Part shown: positions 1-9,457 of the stretch, one piece after another | Layout of the letters: the number at the start of each line of letters is the position of its first letter | How positions within the stretch are numbered: the stretch's first letter is position 1 | NCBI RefSeq assembly: GCF_002925845.1 | Contig: NZ_PDNI01000010.1 | Coordinates: 1 to 64,000 of the forward strand | Length of the DNA stretch: 64,000 nt | Source of the DNA: Roseovarius nitratireducens | GTDB taxonomy: Bacteria; Pseudomonadota; Alphaproteobacteria; Rhodobacterales; Rhodobacteraceae | Direction: 5' to 3' | Made by a program: the position numbers and the translations under genes | Notes under the pieces: generated by a model | Database searches by the model: none | The model's input: only the letters and a program-made list of their open reading frames with translations | Told to the model about the DNA's origin: nothing

Positions 1-17
1 GGCATTGTTGCAGAACT
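1..17. repeat. Left terminal inverted repeat of the IS
   Basis: This 17-bp end matches the reverse complement of 1037-1053 at 16 of 17 positions. It begins at the first base of the window, so any target-site duplication to its left is not visible. Confidence 0.85.
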
Positions 18-54
18 CAGGCCTGAGGTGTGAGTGCCCCTTTCCCCGCTGACG

Positions 55-987
55 TCATGCCACGCGGACGATCTCGGCGGTGCCGAGGGCGTTGAAGCGG
101 TTCATGAGGGCGATGCGGATGTGGATTTCGGCGGTCTGGCGGTCGGGGTCTCTTGCGGCGATGCGCTCGCCGAAGGCTTTCAGGCAGCGCATTTTCGCTT
201 CGACCCGACTTCGGGTGTGATAGCCCGTCCAGCGCTTCCAGAAGGCCCGGCCATAGTATCGGGTGGCGCGCAGGGTCTCGTTTCTGGCGCGGGCCGCCGG
301 GCAGTCGTCCTTCCACAGGCGGCCGTTTTTCCGGATCGGGATGATTGGAACGGCATCCCGTTCGATGATGGCCTTGTGGCAACGGCGCGTGTCATAGGCG
401 CCATCCGCCGTCACCGTGCCGATCGGCTCGTCTGCCGGGACCTGGCCGAGCAGGTCTGGCAGCACGGGGCTGTCGCCGTCGCGGCTGGGGGTGAATTCCA
501 CCGCTCGGATGTCGGATGTGGCCGGGTCCATGGCAAGGTGCACCTTGCGCCATTGGCGACGGCCCTGCGGGCCGTGCTTGCGCGCCTGCCATTCACCATC
601 GCCGAGGAACTTGATCCCGGTGCTGTCCACGAGCAGGTTCAGCGGCTCGTCTGCACGGCGATACGGAACCTGAACGGCCAAGGTTTTCTGCCTCCGACAC
701 AGCGTGGAGAAGTCCGGCACCGGCCAGTCCAGCCCCGCCAGCTTCAGAAGGCTGGCCACCATGCCTGCGGTCTGGCGCAAGGGAAGCCTGAACAGCACTT
801 TGATCGACAGGCAGAACTGGATTGCCGCATCGGAAAACACCGCTGGCCGTCCGGGTCGCCCGTCACGCGGCGCGCGCCAGGTCATATCCTTGTCGACCCA
901 GATCAGCAGAGCCCCCCGCTTGCGCAGCGACGCGTTGTAGCTGGACCAGTTCGTCGTGCGATAGCGGGCAGGAGGGGGCTTGCTCAT
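55..987 (-). CDS. IS5-family (IS903-group) transposase
   Basis: Cut-and-paste DDE transposase of about 310 residues, the sole gene of the surrounding element. The N-terminal region has the family-typical RYRTTNWSSYNASLR and LLIWVDKDM stretches. The catalytic triad is visible as Asp in LLVDSTGIKF, Asp in VTADGAYDTR and Glu in the Y-R-E-K signature near YHTRSRVEAKMRCLK. An ATG nine codons further upstream is also in frame; the start at 987 was chosen because the protein then begins MSKPPPARYR, as usual for this group. The frame is intact, so the element may still be active. The gene stops 54 bp from the left end. Confidence 0.9.
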   Translation of the reverse strand: MSKPPPARYRTTNWSSYNASLRKRGALLIWVDKDMTWRAPRDGRPGRPAVFSDAAIQFCLSIKVLFRLPLRQTAGMVASLLKLAGLDWPVPDFSTLCRRQKTLAVQVPYRRADEPLNLLVDSTGIKFLGDGEWQARKHGPQGRRQWRKVHLAMDPATSDIRAVEFTPSRDGDSPVLPDLLGQVPADEPIGTVTADGAYDTRRCHKAIIERDAVPIIPIRKNGRLWKDDCPAARARNETLRATRYYGRAFWKRWTGYHTRSRVEAKMRCLKAFGERIAARDPDRQTAEIHIRIALMNRFNALGTAEIVRVA

Positions 988-1036
988 GCAGCCTCTGTAA
1001 CCGCATGGATTCACGAAGTGAATCCTTCACCGGGAT

Positions 1037-1053
1037 AGTTCTGCAACAACGCC
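1037..1053. repeat. Right terminal inverted repeat of the IS
   Basis: Its reverse complement matches 1-17 with one mismatch. Immediately after it the ndvB-like reading frame begins in mid-gene. Confidence 0.85.
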
Positions 1054-4000
1054 CCCACCACCAAGGTATGATTTCCGCCGCCATTGGCAACGCGCTGAAC
1101 GATAACATACTGATCAGGCGTTTCGGTCGCGAGCCGCGCATGCGCGCCACCGAGCTGCTGCTGCAGGAGCGTGTTCCGTGGGAGTTTCCGCCCGAGCAGG
1201 CGACCGATGCTGAGACCGCGACGCCCGACCTTTCACGTACGCCGACACCGGCGCTGCAGGGTTGGACGGCACGCAACCAGCCGGGCCCTCAACTCCATGC
1301 CATCGGCAACGGAAGCCTCGCATCCTGGATAACCGACGCCGGAGGCGGGGCGCTCTGGTGGCGCGGCCAATCGCTCACACGATGGACGGGCGACGATGTC
1401 AACCGTGGCGGAGACTCGCGCATCTATGTCAGCGAGCGCGAAAAAGGGACGGTCCGCTCGCTCGGCGGTCGCAGCGTGGGCGGACCGTCGGAGACGACGT
1501 TCCATGCCCACAAGATCGAGTTCCACGAGCGCGCGGAAGGTTTGTCGATGAACCTCGAGATCGCGATTGCGCCGGGCGACGACGTGGAAATCCGTCGCGT
1601 TACACTCTCCAACGAAAGTGACAGGACACGCGAGGTCGATGTGACAAGCTATGCGGAGGTCGTGCTTGCGCCTGCGCACGCTCATGAGCGGCACCCTGCC
1701 TTCAGCAAGCTCTTCGTCCACAGCGAGCGCCTCGATGGCCAGAACACGCTAATCTTCAAGCGGCGCCCGAGACGACCCGCCGATCAGCCGCCGGTCCTCA
1801 TTCATAGCCTTCTGCCGAGCGATTCCGCGGTGACACCAGCAGGTTTCGAGACAGACCGCAGAAGGTTTCTCGCCAGGCACGGCGACCCCGAACGGCCACC
1901 GGGCGCGATCGACCCGCTGGATGGTGCCACCGGATGGACGCTCGATCCGGTCATGGCCCTGCGGGCGCGCGTTGTCCTGGCGCCCGGGGCACGCGCACGG
2001 GTTGATTTCGTGACGATCGCGGCCGGCTCACGCGAGACGGCGCTCGAGATCGCCGAACGCTACGCATCCCCGCCGGCACTCGACTGGGTCATGGAAGACG
2101 CGCAGCGATCAGCCGCGCTCGAAGCGCAACGCCTCGGGCTCGATTCCCGCGCGCTGGCCGAGGCGCAGGCCCTGTGCCACGATCTCGTCTTCCCACGACC
2201 GCCCCCGCTCGCATTGGCGGCGGCGTCGGAGACGGATCTTCCGGCCCAGCCGCTGCTCTGGAGCATGGGGCTGTCCGGCGATCTGCCGATCATCCTTGTG
2301 CGGGCTGTCGACGACGCGCATGCACAGCTTCTGCCGATCATCATCCGGGCGCATCAATGGTGGCTGAGGCATGGCCTTCGTGCGGACCTGGTGATCCTGC
2401 GCGAAGGCGCTTCAGGCTATCAGGAGCCAATCCGCGACCTGCTGTTTGCCGCTCTTCGCGACGCGAACGCACCCCAGGGTCTGGGCGGGCCGGGGGGCAT
2501 TCATCTTCTGGCGGCGGACCGGTTCGATGCAGCCGAGCGCCGGACGCTCGAGGCCACGGCCCGGGTGTCTCTTGACGGAGCGGCCACATCACTGATCCAG
2601 GCGGTGACACCGCCGCGATCGGGACGCACCGCGCCGCCACGTTTCCAGCCGGTCGGCGCACCACCGTCTGATCCTGTACCCGCGCCGCCCCTCATGCGCC
2701 CGGAAAACCTCGCCTTCGACAATTCTCTCGGTGGGTTCACCCCGACAGAGGGCGACTATGAAATCCACCTGGAGGGTGGACAGGTGACGCCAGCACCGTG
2801 GTGCAACGTGCTGGGTAATGAGAGCTTCGGCACCATCGTCTCGGAAGCGGGGCTAGGCTTCAGCTGGTGCATCAACAGCGGCGAGCATCGCCTTACGCCA
2901 TGTTCGAACGACCCGGTTGCCGATCCGCAGTCCGAGGCGCTCTATCTGCGCGATGAGGAAACAGCGCATATCTGGACACCGACCCCGCTGCCTGCCGGGG
3001 GCGATGCGACCTGCCAGATCCGCCACCGCGCGGGCGCGACGACCTGGCAGCGCCACGAAGAAGGTCTCGAACAGCGCCTCACTGTCTTCGTCCCGCCCGA
3101 TGCTCCTGTGAAGCTGGCGCTGCTGACCCTAACCAATCCCGGCAATCGTGACCGGCGGCTTACGGTCACCTACTATGCCCAATGGTTGCTTGGGTCGATG
3201 TCCAGTACCGCGCGGCCACATGTGGTTTGCGGTTTCGATTTCGAAAGTCGGGCGCTGATCGCACGCAATGGCTGGAATCCCGAGTTCGGCAACCGCACGG
3301 CGTTTCTCGCCGCCAGTCGGCCACCGCACAGCCTGACCTGTGACCGCGGGGCGTTCCTCGGTCGGCAGGGTGATCCGGCCCGACCGACCGGCCTCACGGC
3401 CTGGGGACTCGACGGCGTGCTCAGCGATGTCGCCGACCCCTGCGCAGCATTCCAAGTCCATATCGACCTGGCCGCCGGTGCGACAGAGGAGGTCGTCTTC
3501 GTGCTTGGTGACGGAAGCGATCCCGCCGAAGCGGCGCGCCTCGCGGTACATTGGGGTGACGTCGAGACGGCCAAACAGGCACTTGTCGAAAACGATGCCG
3601 TCTGGCAGCGTCGGCTCGGCGCCGTCAGGGTTACCACCCCCGACTCGGCTTTCGACCTCATGGTCAATCGCTGGCTCCTCAACCAGACCTTTGCATCGCG
3701 CATCTTCGCGCGCGCCGGGTTCCAGCAGGCCGGGGGCGCCTTCGGTTTCCGTGACCAACTTCAGGACATGATGGCGCTGCTGTTTTCCGAGCCGCAACGC
3801 GTGCGGGCGCACATTCTGGATTGTGCGGCGCGGCAGTTCGAGGAGGGCGATGTGCTGCATTGGTGGCATCCCCCTCTGGGCCGAGGTGTGCGAACACGCT
3901 GCTCGGACGATCTGCTGTGGCTGGTCTATGCAACCGGCCGATATGTAACGGCCACCGGGGACACCTCTATCCTCGACGCGGAAATCCCGTTTCTGTCCGC

Positions 4001-5111
4001 CCCGCCGCTGGGGGCTGACGAGGAAGACCGCTACGCCCTGTTCGAGGCGGGCGCGGAGCGCGCCTCGCTCTTCGAGCATTGCCGGCGGGCAATGGATCGC
4101 GGCGTCACGAAGGGCGCTCATGGACTGCCACTGATCGGCACCGGGGACTGGAACGATGGCATGGACAGGGTAGGCAGCGAAGGGCGTGGCGAAAGCGTGT
4201 GGCTCGGATGGTTCGCGGCTGTCTGCGCCGACACCTTCGCTGGCCTTGCCTCGGAAACCGGACGCAACGACCTCCATGACATCTGGAAGGTACGCGCCGA
4301 TGATCTGCGCCGGACTGCCGACGCGGCGGGTTGGGATGGCGAATGGTACGCGCGGGCGTTTGCCGATGACGGCCTGCCATGGGGCTCGAAGACGTCGGAC
4401 GAATGCCAGATCGACAGCATATCGCAGTCCTGGGCAGCACTCGCCGGCGGCCCCTCTTCGGATCGAACCGCCATGGCCGTCGCTGCCGCAACCGGGCGCC
4501 TCGTCGATGATGATGCGCGGCTGGTGCGTCTGTTGACGCCGCCTTTCGACCGGACACCGCGCGATCCGGGCTATATCCGCGCCTATCCGCCGGGTGTGCG
4601 GGAAAATGGCGGCCAGTATACGCATGCGGCGGCCTGGCTGGGTCTGGCCCATTCACGGCTGGCCAATGGCGATGAGGCCCATCGCATTTTCGATTTCATC
4701 AACCCCATCCGCCGCACCGACGACCTCATCAGGGCCGACCTCTACCGGGCGGAACCCTATGTCGTGCCGGCCGACGTGCGCGGTGCCGAACCCGGGATCG
4801 GTCAGGCCGGCTGGACATGGTACACAGGCGCCGCAGGCTGGACATGGCAACTCGCCGTCGAGGGAATTCTCGGCCTGAGCCTCCAGCGCGGTGCTGTCAG
4901 GATCGCCCCGCGGCTCCCCAGGAACTGGGGCGGTGCAGAGGTCAGGGTAAAGGGCCCGGACGGGATATTGATCATTACCATCGAAGATCCCGACCGGATC
5001 GGCTCCGGTCGCGTTGAGCTTGAGGTGGATGGTCGACCGCTGGACGGCGATTGCATTGCCATCCCGACAGGCGGGGTGGAACGCCGCGCCACGGCGCGCC
5101 TGCGGCGCTGA
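1054..5111 (+). pseudogene. ndvB: Cyclic beta-1,2-glucan synthase, 3' part, split by the IS
   Basis: The C-terminal 1,352 codons of an NdvB/Cgs-type cyclic beta-1,2-glucan synthase. Full proteins of this family are about 2,800 residues with an N-terminal GT84 transferase, a glucoamylase-like domain and a C-terminal GH94 phosphorylase region. The visible frame begins in mid-domain at HHQGM (codons from 1056), the end of the glucoamylase-like region. It continues through RATELLLQER into the beta-sandwich and GH94 (alpha/alpha)6 barrel, including the LIGTGDWNDGMDRVG motif that carries the general acid Asp. There is no internal stop or frameshift over 4 kb, which suggests a recent insertion. The upstream half would lie left of the window, beyond the IS. 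The open frame extends backward into the IS only by chance. The gene product normally makes the periplasmic osmoregulated glucan, so function is presumably lost. Confidence 0.88.
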
Positions 5112-5349
5112 TTCCCACCGCGCGCTGTTTGCTCCATTCGGTCAGGATCAGGATCCGGGCGATGTGCTCGACCGGACGGTATTGGTGGTGCCATCCCACT
5201 ATCGCGTACTCCGCCAGCAACTTCGCCATAGCGTAGCGCATTCCTCTCGCCCCACGCCCCGCCCGGCGGTGCCTCTTGTTGCCCATAGGCGCGGCCCGGC
5301 TGGGCCAGCCATCTGGACGAACCGCCCTGCCCCGCGTTATGCTGAGGCA

Positions 5350-5772
5350 ATGACGCCCGATTCCGAGCTCTCTCGCTTTGTCAAGGCGCAGGAGGGCAGT
5401 TGGCCCGCCGCGCTGGCCGAGCTTCGCGCGGGGGCGAAGATGACGCATTGGATGTGGTTCATCTTTCCGCAACTCTCCGCGCTCGGCCGGTCGGCCACGG
5501 CAAAGTATTACGGGATCGCGGGGCTGGAGGAGGCGCGGGACTATCTCGCGCATCCAGTGCTCGGGCCGCGCCTGATCGAGGCCGCGCGCGCCATGCTCTC
5601 TCATGAGGGCGAAAGCCCGGAGGCGATCCTCGGGAGGACGGATGCGCTCAAGCTGCGGTCCTCGACCACCCTATTCGACGCCGCCGGCGGCGGGCCGGAG
5701 TTTCGCGCGATCCTCGACGTGTTTTACGACGGCATTCCCTGCCCGCTGACGCTGGCCGAGTTGGGGCGTTAG
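5350..5772 (+). CDS. DUF1810 family protein
   Basis: A 140-residue soluble protein of the DUF1810 family, whose function is unknown; some databases wrongly call members calpastatin. Family-typical stretches are KMTHWMWFIFPQL (about residues 30-42), HPVLGPRLIEAARAM in the middle and the closing FDAAGGG...FRAILDVFYDG region. The frame is open upstream to 5014, but the protein similarity starts at the ATG at 5350, so that start is used. The 238 bp between the broken glucan synthase gene and this start hold nothing I can identify. The gene converges on efp with a 21-bp gap, and two copies of ggggcgtta occur around its stop codon. Confidence 0.78.
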   Translation: MTPDSELSRFVKAQEGSWPAALAELRAGAKMTHWMWFIFPQLSALGRSATAKYYGIAGLEEARDYLAHPVLGPRLIEAARAMLSHEGESPEAILGRTDALKLRSSTTLFDAAGGGPEFRAILDVFYDGIPCPLTLAELGR

Positions 5773-5793
5773 GGGCGTTAGGGCAGGTCGCGC

Positions 5794-6357
5794 TCAGGCG
5801 CGCTCGGCATATTCCATCGTCTCGGTGTTGACGACGATGTCCTCGTCCTGGCCGACGAAGGGCGGCACCATCACCTTTACCCCGTTGTCGAGCACGGCAG
5901 GCTTGAAGCTGTTGGCGGCGGTCTGGCCCTTGACCACCGGCTCTGTCTCGACCACGCGGCAGGTGACCTTTTGCGGCAGCGACGCGTTGAGCGCCTCGCT
6001 CTCGTGGAACTCTACCGTGATGGTCATGCCGTCCTGCAGGAAGGGGCGGCGCTCACCGAGGATTTCGGCGGGAAGCTGGATCTGTTCGTAGGTCTCGGTA
6101 TCCATGAAGATCAGGTTCTCGCCCTCCTGGTAGAGGAACTGCTGATCCTTCTGTTCGAGGCGCACGCGCTCGACCTTGTCGGCGCTGCGGAACCGCTCGT
6201 TGAGCTTGGACCCGTTGCGCAGGTTGCGCATCTCGACCTGCGCGAAGGCGCCGCCCTTGCCGGGCTTGACGTGGTCCACCTTGACCGCGGCCCAGAGGCC
6301 GCCGTTATGCTCCAGCACGTTGCCGGGGCGAATCTCGTTTCCGTTGATCTTGGGCAT
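5794..6357 (-). CDS. efp: Translation elongation factor P
   Basis: A 187-residue elongation factor P, which binds the ribosome between the P and E sites and relieves stalling at polyproline stretches. The three beta-barrel layout is complete: the KOW-like N domain starts at [14 protein letters not shown], and the OB-type domains run to the C terminus. The loop VKPGKGGAF places Lys34 at the position that is modified by beta-lysylation or an equivalent in many bacteria; no modification enzyme gene is in the window. The length is normal for the family. The gene is monocistronic, convergent with DUF1810 and divergent from the DUF6280 gene, with a 214-bp intergenic region that holds the palindrome at 6472-6488. 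Confidence 0.96.
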   Translation of the reverse strand: MPKINGNEIRPGNVLEHNGGLWAAVKVDHVKPGKGGAFAQVEMRNLRNGSKLNERFRSADKVERVRLEQKDQQFLYQEGENLIFMDTETYEQIQLPAEILGERRPFLQDGMTITVEFHESEALNASLPQKVTCRVVETEPVVKGQTAANSFKPAVLDNGVKVMVPPFVGQDEDIVVNTETMEYAERA

Positions 6358-6471
6358 GGTCCGAACCGTGTCAAAAGGTTGATATCGTGTCTCGCGCTCC
6401 TATATCTCGCGTGATGCACGGGGGCAAGACACCCATATTTCGTTTCGGGGCCGCGCAAGCCATGCGCATTT

Positions 6472-6488
6472 TGCATAGATGCTATGCA
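6472..6488. promoter_or_regulatory. Palindrome in the efp / DUF6280 intergenic region
   Basis: TGCATAG and CTATGCA form perfect 7-bp arms around a 3-nt spacer. The site is about 115 bp upstream of the efp start and 84 bp upstream of the DUF6280 start. It overlaps the 12-mer GCATTTTGCATA (6466-6477), which recurs before glnB at 37607-37618. An operator is plausible; the binding protein is unknown. Confidence 0.4.
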
Positions 6489-6571
6489 TCTACGCTCTAT
6501 CCGAATCGATCAAAACGCGTCATAACCGCCGTCACGCCCGAAACGCAAGAGCAATAAGAACAGGACGAAGC

Positions 6572-6892
6572 ATGAAGGATTTCGTTGATGGCACGGCTTT
6601 CAACGCCGAACAGGGAAACCGTGCGCGTAAACTTTTTGCGGCCGTGGTTCTGGCCGCGCTCGATGACGCCATCGCCGATGACAAGAAATACGGCAATGGC
6701 CCCGAGCAGATCGCCCGCTGGGCGCGCTCGCGCGATGGGCGCGAGGTGCTGTCCTGTGCCGGGATCGACCCCAACGAGCGCGTGGTCTCCGGGCTGATGG
6801 AATTCGTCGGCAAGGGGGTGCGCACCTCGGTCGCGCTGTCGCGCGAGGAAAGCGAGCGCCGCCACGCCGCAGCGCAGGCCGAAGCCGCCTGA
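6572..6892 (+). CDS. DUF6280 family protein, Rhodobacteraceae-typical
   Basis: A 106-residue soluble protein that I recognise as a conserved Rhodobacteraceae family (DUF6280), function unknown. Its start [20 protein letters not shown] and its central [19 protein letters not shown] block look strongly conserved in the lineage. It is predicted largely helical with an acidic, Ala-rich C-terminal tail. The frame is open upstream to 6479, but the ATG at 6572 is preceded by aggacgaa at a suitable distance and gives the family-typical N terminus. A hairpin terminator follows at 6919-6950, so it is probably transcribed alone. Confidence 0.75.
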   Translation: MKDFVDGTAFNAEQGNRARKLFAAVVLAALDDAIADDKKYGNGPEQIARWARSRDGREVLSCAGIDPNERVVSGLMEFVGKGVRTSVALSREESERRHAAAQAEAA

Positions 6893-6918
6893 GCGTCACG
6901 GCGCAAGATCGCCGATCC

Positions 6919-6950
6919 GGCCCCGTCGCACGCGGCGGGGCCTTTGCTTT
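6919..6950 (+). terminator. Rho-independent terminator after the DUF6280 gene
   Basis: A 7-bp stem GGCCCCG / CGGGGCC (6919-6925 with 6936-6942) around a 10-nt loop is followed by TTTGCTTT. It lies between the DUF6280 stop and the cobQ start. Confidence 0.7.
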
Positions 6951-6971
6951 GCCGCAGGCGGGGATGGCCGC

Positions 6972-8450
6972 ATGACGCGCGCGATCATGATCCAGGGGGC
7001 CGGCTCGAATGTCGGCAAGTCGCTCTTGGTGGCGGGGCTGGCGCGGGCCTGCCTGCGGCGCGGGATCAGCGTCGCGCCGTTCAAGCCGCAGAACATGTCC
7101 AACAACGCCGCCGTGACCGGGGATGGCGGCGAGATCGGGCGCGCGCAGGCACTACAGGCCCGCGCGGCGGGACGCACCCCCCTGACCGACATGAACCCCG
7201 TGCTGCTCAAGCCCGAGGGCGCGCACGGCGCGCAGGTCATCGTGCAGGGCCACCCGGTGGGACGCCTCGGCGCGTGGGGCTACACGCGGGAAAAGCCGCG
7301 CCTGATGGGTGCGGTGCTCGACAGCTTTGCCCGGCTTGGCCGTAGCGCCGATCTGATCATCGTGGAGGGCGCGGGCAGCCCCGCCGAGATCAACCTGCGC
7401 GCCGGTGACATCGCAAACATGGGATTTGCCCGCGCCGCCGGGGTTCCGGTGATCCTCGTTGGCGATATCGACCGCGGCGGGGTGATCGCGCAGATCGTCG
7501 GCACGCAGGCGGTGCTCGATCCCGACGATGCGGCGATGATCCGGGGCTTCGCGGTCAACAAGTTCCGAGGCGACATCTCGCTTTTTGCGGACGGCGAACG
7601 CGCCATCGCCGGGCGCACCGGCTGGCCCTCGCTGGGCGTGGTGCCGTGGTTCGAGCACGCCTGGCGCCTGCCGCCCGAGGACGTGCAGGACCTTGCCTCG
7701 TCGCGGGGCGGGGCCTGCCGCATCGCCGTGCCGCAGCTAGGCCGGATCGCCAATTTCGACGATCTGACGCCGCTTGCGGGCGAGCCGGGCGTCACGCTGG
7801 ATATCATCCCGCCGGGCCGTCCCCTGCCCGCCGATGCCGACCTGATCCTTGTCGCGGGCAGCAAATCCACCATCGCCGACCTGGAGGATTTCCGCGCCAA
7901 TGGCTGGGATATCGACCTTGCCGCCCATGTCCGGCGCAGGGGCCGGGTGCTGGGCGTTTGCGGCGGCTACCAGATGCTGGGCCGCCGCGTCGCCGACCCC
8001 GACGGGATCGAAGGCCCGCCCGGCGCGGTCGAAGGGCTGGGCCATCTCGATGTCGAGACGGTGCTGCAACCGCACAAGCGGCTGGGCCTCACCGAGGCGC
8101 GGCACGAGCCCTCGGGCACGCCGGTGCGGGGCTACGAGATACATCTGGGCGAAACCCTCGGCCCCGATTGCGAACGCGGCTGGCTGTGCGTGGGCGACCG
8201 GCGCGAAGGCGCGCAATCGCCCGATGGTCGGGTTCAGGGCACCTACCTGCACGGGCTTTTCGCCGAGGACGCGTTTCGCGCCGCATACCTGGCCGATCTC
8301 GGCGCGGTATCGGATTTGCTATATGAGGAAGCGGTCGATGCCACGCTCGACGCGCTCGCCCGACACCTGGAGACGCATCTCGACGTGGATTGGCTGCTGT
8401 CGCTCGCGGCAGAGCCGGTGATCCCGCCGGAGGATCAGTCGAAATCCTGA
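6972..8450 (+). CDS. cobQ: Cobyric acid synthase
   Basis: A 492-residue cobyric acid synthase, the glutamine-dependent amidotransferase that amidates four peripheral carboxylates of adenosylcobyrinic acid a,c-diamide in B12 synthesis. The N-terminal CobQ synthetase domain shows the P-loop-like [11 protein letters not shown] (about residues 9-19), [13 protein letters not shown] and the VGDIDRGGV loop. The C-terminal type-1 glutaminase domain carries the nucleophile Cys in VCGGYQMLG and GYEIHLGET, with a final YLHGLF. Length is normal. No other cobalamin gene is in the window, so it is separated from the main cob cluster. Its 3' end overlaps the 3' end of the opposing PopZ-like gene by 16 bp. 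Confidence 0.95.
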   Translation: MTRAIMIQGAGSNVGKSLLVAGLARACLRRGISVAPFKPQNMSNNAAVTGDGGEIGRAQALQARAAGRTPLTDMNPVLLKPEGAHGAQVIVQGHPVGRLGAWGYTREKPRLMGAVLDSFARLGRSADLIIVEGAGSPAEINLRAGDIANMGFARAAGVPVILVGDIDRGGVIAQIVGTQAVLDPDDAAMIRGFAVNKFRGDISLFADGERAIAGRTGWPSLGVVPWFEHAWRLPPEDVQDLASSRGGACRIAVPQLGRIANFDDLTPLAGEPGVTLDIIPPGRPLPADADLILVAGSKSTIADLEDFRANGWDIDLAAHVRRRGRVLGVCGGYQMLGRRVADPDGIEGPPGAVEGLGHLDVETVLQPHKRLGLTEARHEPSGTPVRGYEIHLGETLGPDCERGWLCVGDRREGAQSPDGRVQGTYLHGLFAEDAFRAAYLADLGAVSDLLYEEAVDATLDALARHLETHLDVDWLLSLAAEPVIPPEDQSKS

Positions 8451-9397
8451 GAGTTGAGGGCGCGGTGGATCTCGCGGCGCACCAGCTTTCGCACGTTGCG
8501 GGTGATCCGCTCACCCAGCGTGCCCATGAGTTCCTCGCGCACGATCTCTGCCACGAGGTCGCGCAGCGCCTCCTCGTCGAGCAGGGCCTCGTCGTCGATG
8601 GCAAAGGCGTTGTCTTCCGCCTCGCGCACCTCGGCATCCCGGTCGCGGGCAAACGCGCGACCCTCCTCGCGCGGCTCTGTCTCTTCGGGATGATCCGGAC
8701 CGGCGAGGATCTTGTCGTATCCATCGTCCTCGTCGGTATCATCGACATCGCGCCATTCAAGCGACGGGGCCGCCGCATGATCGGCAAAGGCATCCTCATC
8801 GTCGCCATCGGGCTCCCACGCGCTCGGCGTGGTCGATTCATGCCGGGCGAACATCGCGGCTATCCCCTCAAGCGCGGCGTCCTCGTCATCGTTCTCGTCC
8901 TCGGTGTGGGTGTCGGTCCCGATCCCGTCTTCGGGTTTGCCGCCATCGGTCTCGCCCGCGCCGGGCATAGCGTCGGCCTGCGCATCCCCGCCCTGGTCAG
9001 ACAGTGTCAGCGACAACGCGGCAATATCGTCCTCGGCTACGGTATCGGTATCGGTCGCGGCATCGGCCCCTGACAGAACATCGGCAACGTCATCTTCCAC
9101 GCCGCGTTCCTCGGACTCGGGCTCGGGCTCGGGCTCAAGCGACAGCCCGGGTTCAGGCGGATGGGCATCGGTCAGCCCTGCCAATGCAGAGGTCGCGCGA
9201 TCCGACCGATCCCCTGTCTCCGATGGCTCTGAGTCATCAATGCGCTGCGACGGCGTCAGCACGAGCCGCTCTTCCTCGCGCGCCTGCTTCGACGCCTTGC
9301 CACCCTTCTCCGGCCCGTTCGACACGAGTCGGCGAATCGACGACAGGACATCCTCGATATCCACATTTGCGACCGGGTCCGACATGCCTGTTACCAT
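8435..9397 (-). CDS. PopZ-like acidic low-complexity protein
   Basis: A 320-residue protein with three zones. A short N-terminal helix (residues 14-26, [13 protein letters not shown]) resembles the N-terminal motif of the polar organiser PopZ. A long, very acidic, Pro/Glu/Asp-rich and probably disordered middle spans roughly residues 50-265. A charged helical C terminus (about 270-318, [19 protein letters not shown] then [14 protein letters not shown]) looks suited to oligomerisation. This is the PopZ (DUF2497) architecture, but the resemblance is by layout and short motifs only, so a polar scaffold role is inference. The start at 9397 has gagg five bases upstream; the ATG at 9385 is an alternative. 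The 3' end overlaps cobQ by 16 bp. Confidence 0.6.
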   Translation of the reverse strand: MVTGMSDPVANVDIEDVLSSIRRLVSNGPEKGGKASKQAREEERLVLTPSQRIDDSEPSETGDRSDRATSALAGLTDAHPPEPGLSLEPEPEPESEERGVEDDVADVLSGADAATDTDTVAEDDIAALSLTLSDQGGDAQADAMPGAGETDGGKPEDGIGTDTHTEDENDDEDAALEGIAAMFARHESTTPSAWEPDGDDEDAFADHAAAPSLEWRDVDDTDEDDGYDKILAGPDHPEETEPREEGRAFARDRDAEVREAEDNAFAIDDEALLDEEALRDLVAEIVREELMGTLGERITRNVRKLVRREIHRALNSQDFD

Positions 9398-9457
9398 TCT
9401 TGCCTCGCGAGCAGTTTACCCGCGCAGGTGTATTCGCACAACCTATTCGGAAATTTT

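Larger units (their letters stand above)
1..1053 (-). mobile_element. Complete IS5-family element, IS903-type group
   Basis: The element is bounded by imperfect 17-bp terminal inverted repeats. The left end (1-17) is GGCATTGTTGCAGAACT. The right end (1037-1053), read inward, differs only at the fourth base (GGCGTTGTTGCAGAACT). The length of about 1053 bp, the GGC-TTGTTG start of the repeats and a single DDE transposase gene match the IS903 group of the IS5 family. IS903-group elements duplicate 9 bp of target; the right-hand copy would be 1054-1062, but the left flank is outside the window and cannot be compared. The element sits inside a cyclic glucan synthase gene. Element boundaries are seen; the family assignment rests on known group features. 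Confidence 0.88.

Noticed and set aside
822-1053. Open frame that fuses IS sequence to the glucan synthase remnant
   Set aside because: It starts antisense to the transposase and has no similarity before HHQGM; the junction coincides with the IS end.
5112-5235. Minus-strand frame with a protein-like stretch (MRYAMAKLLAEYAIVGW...)
   Set aside because: It runs on as antisense of the glucan synthase gene, has no recognised family and no supporting start signal.
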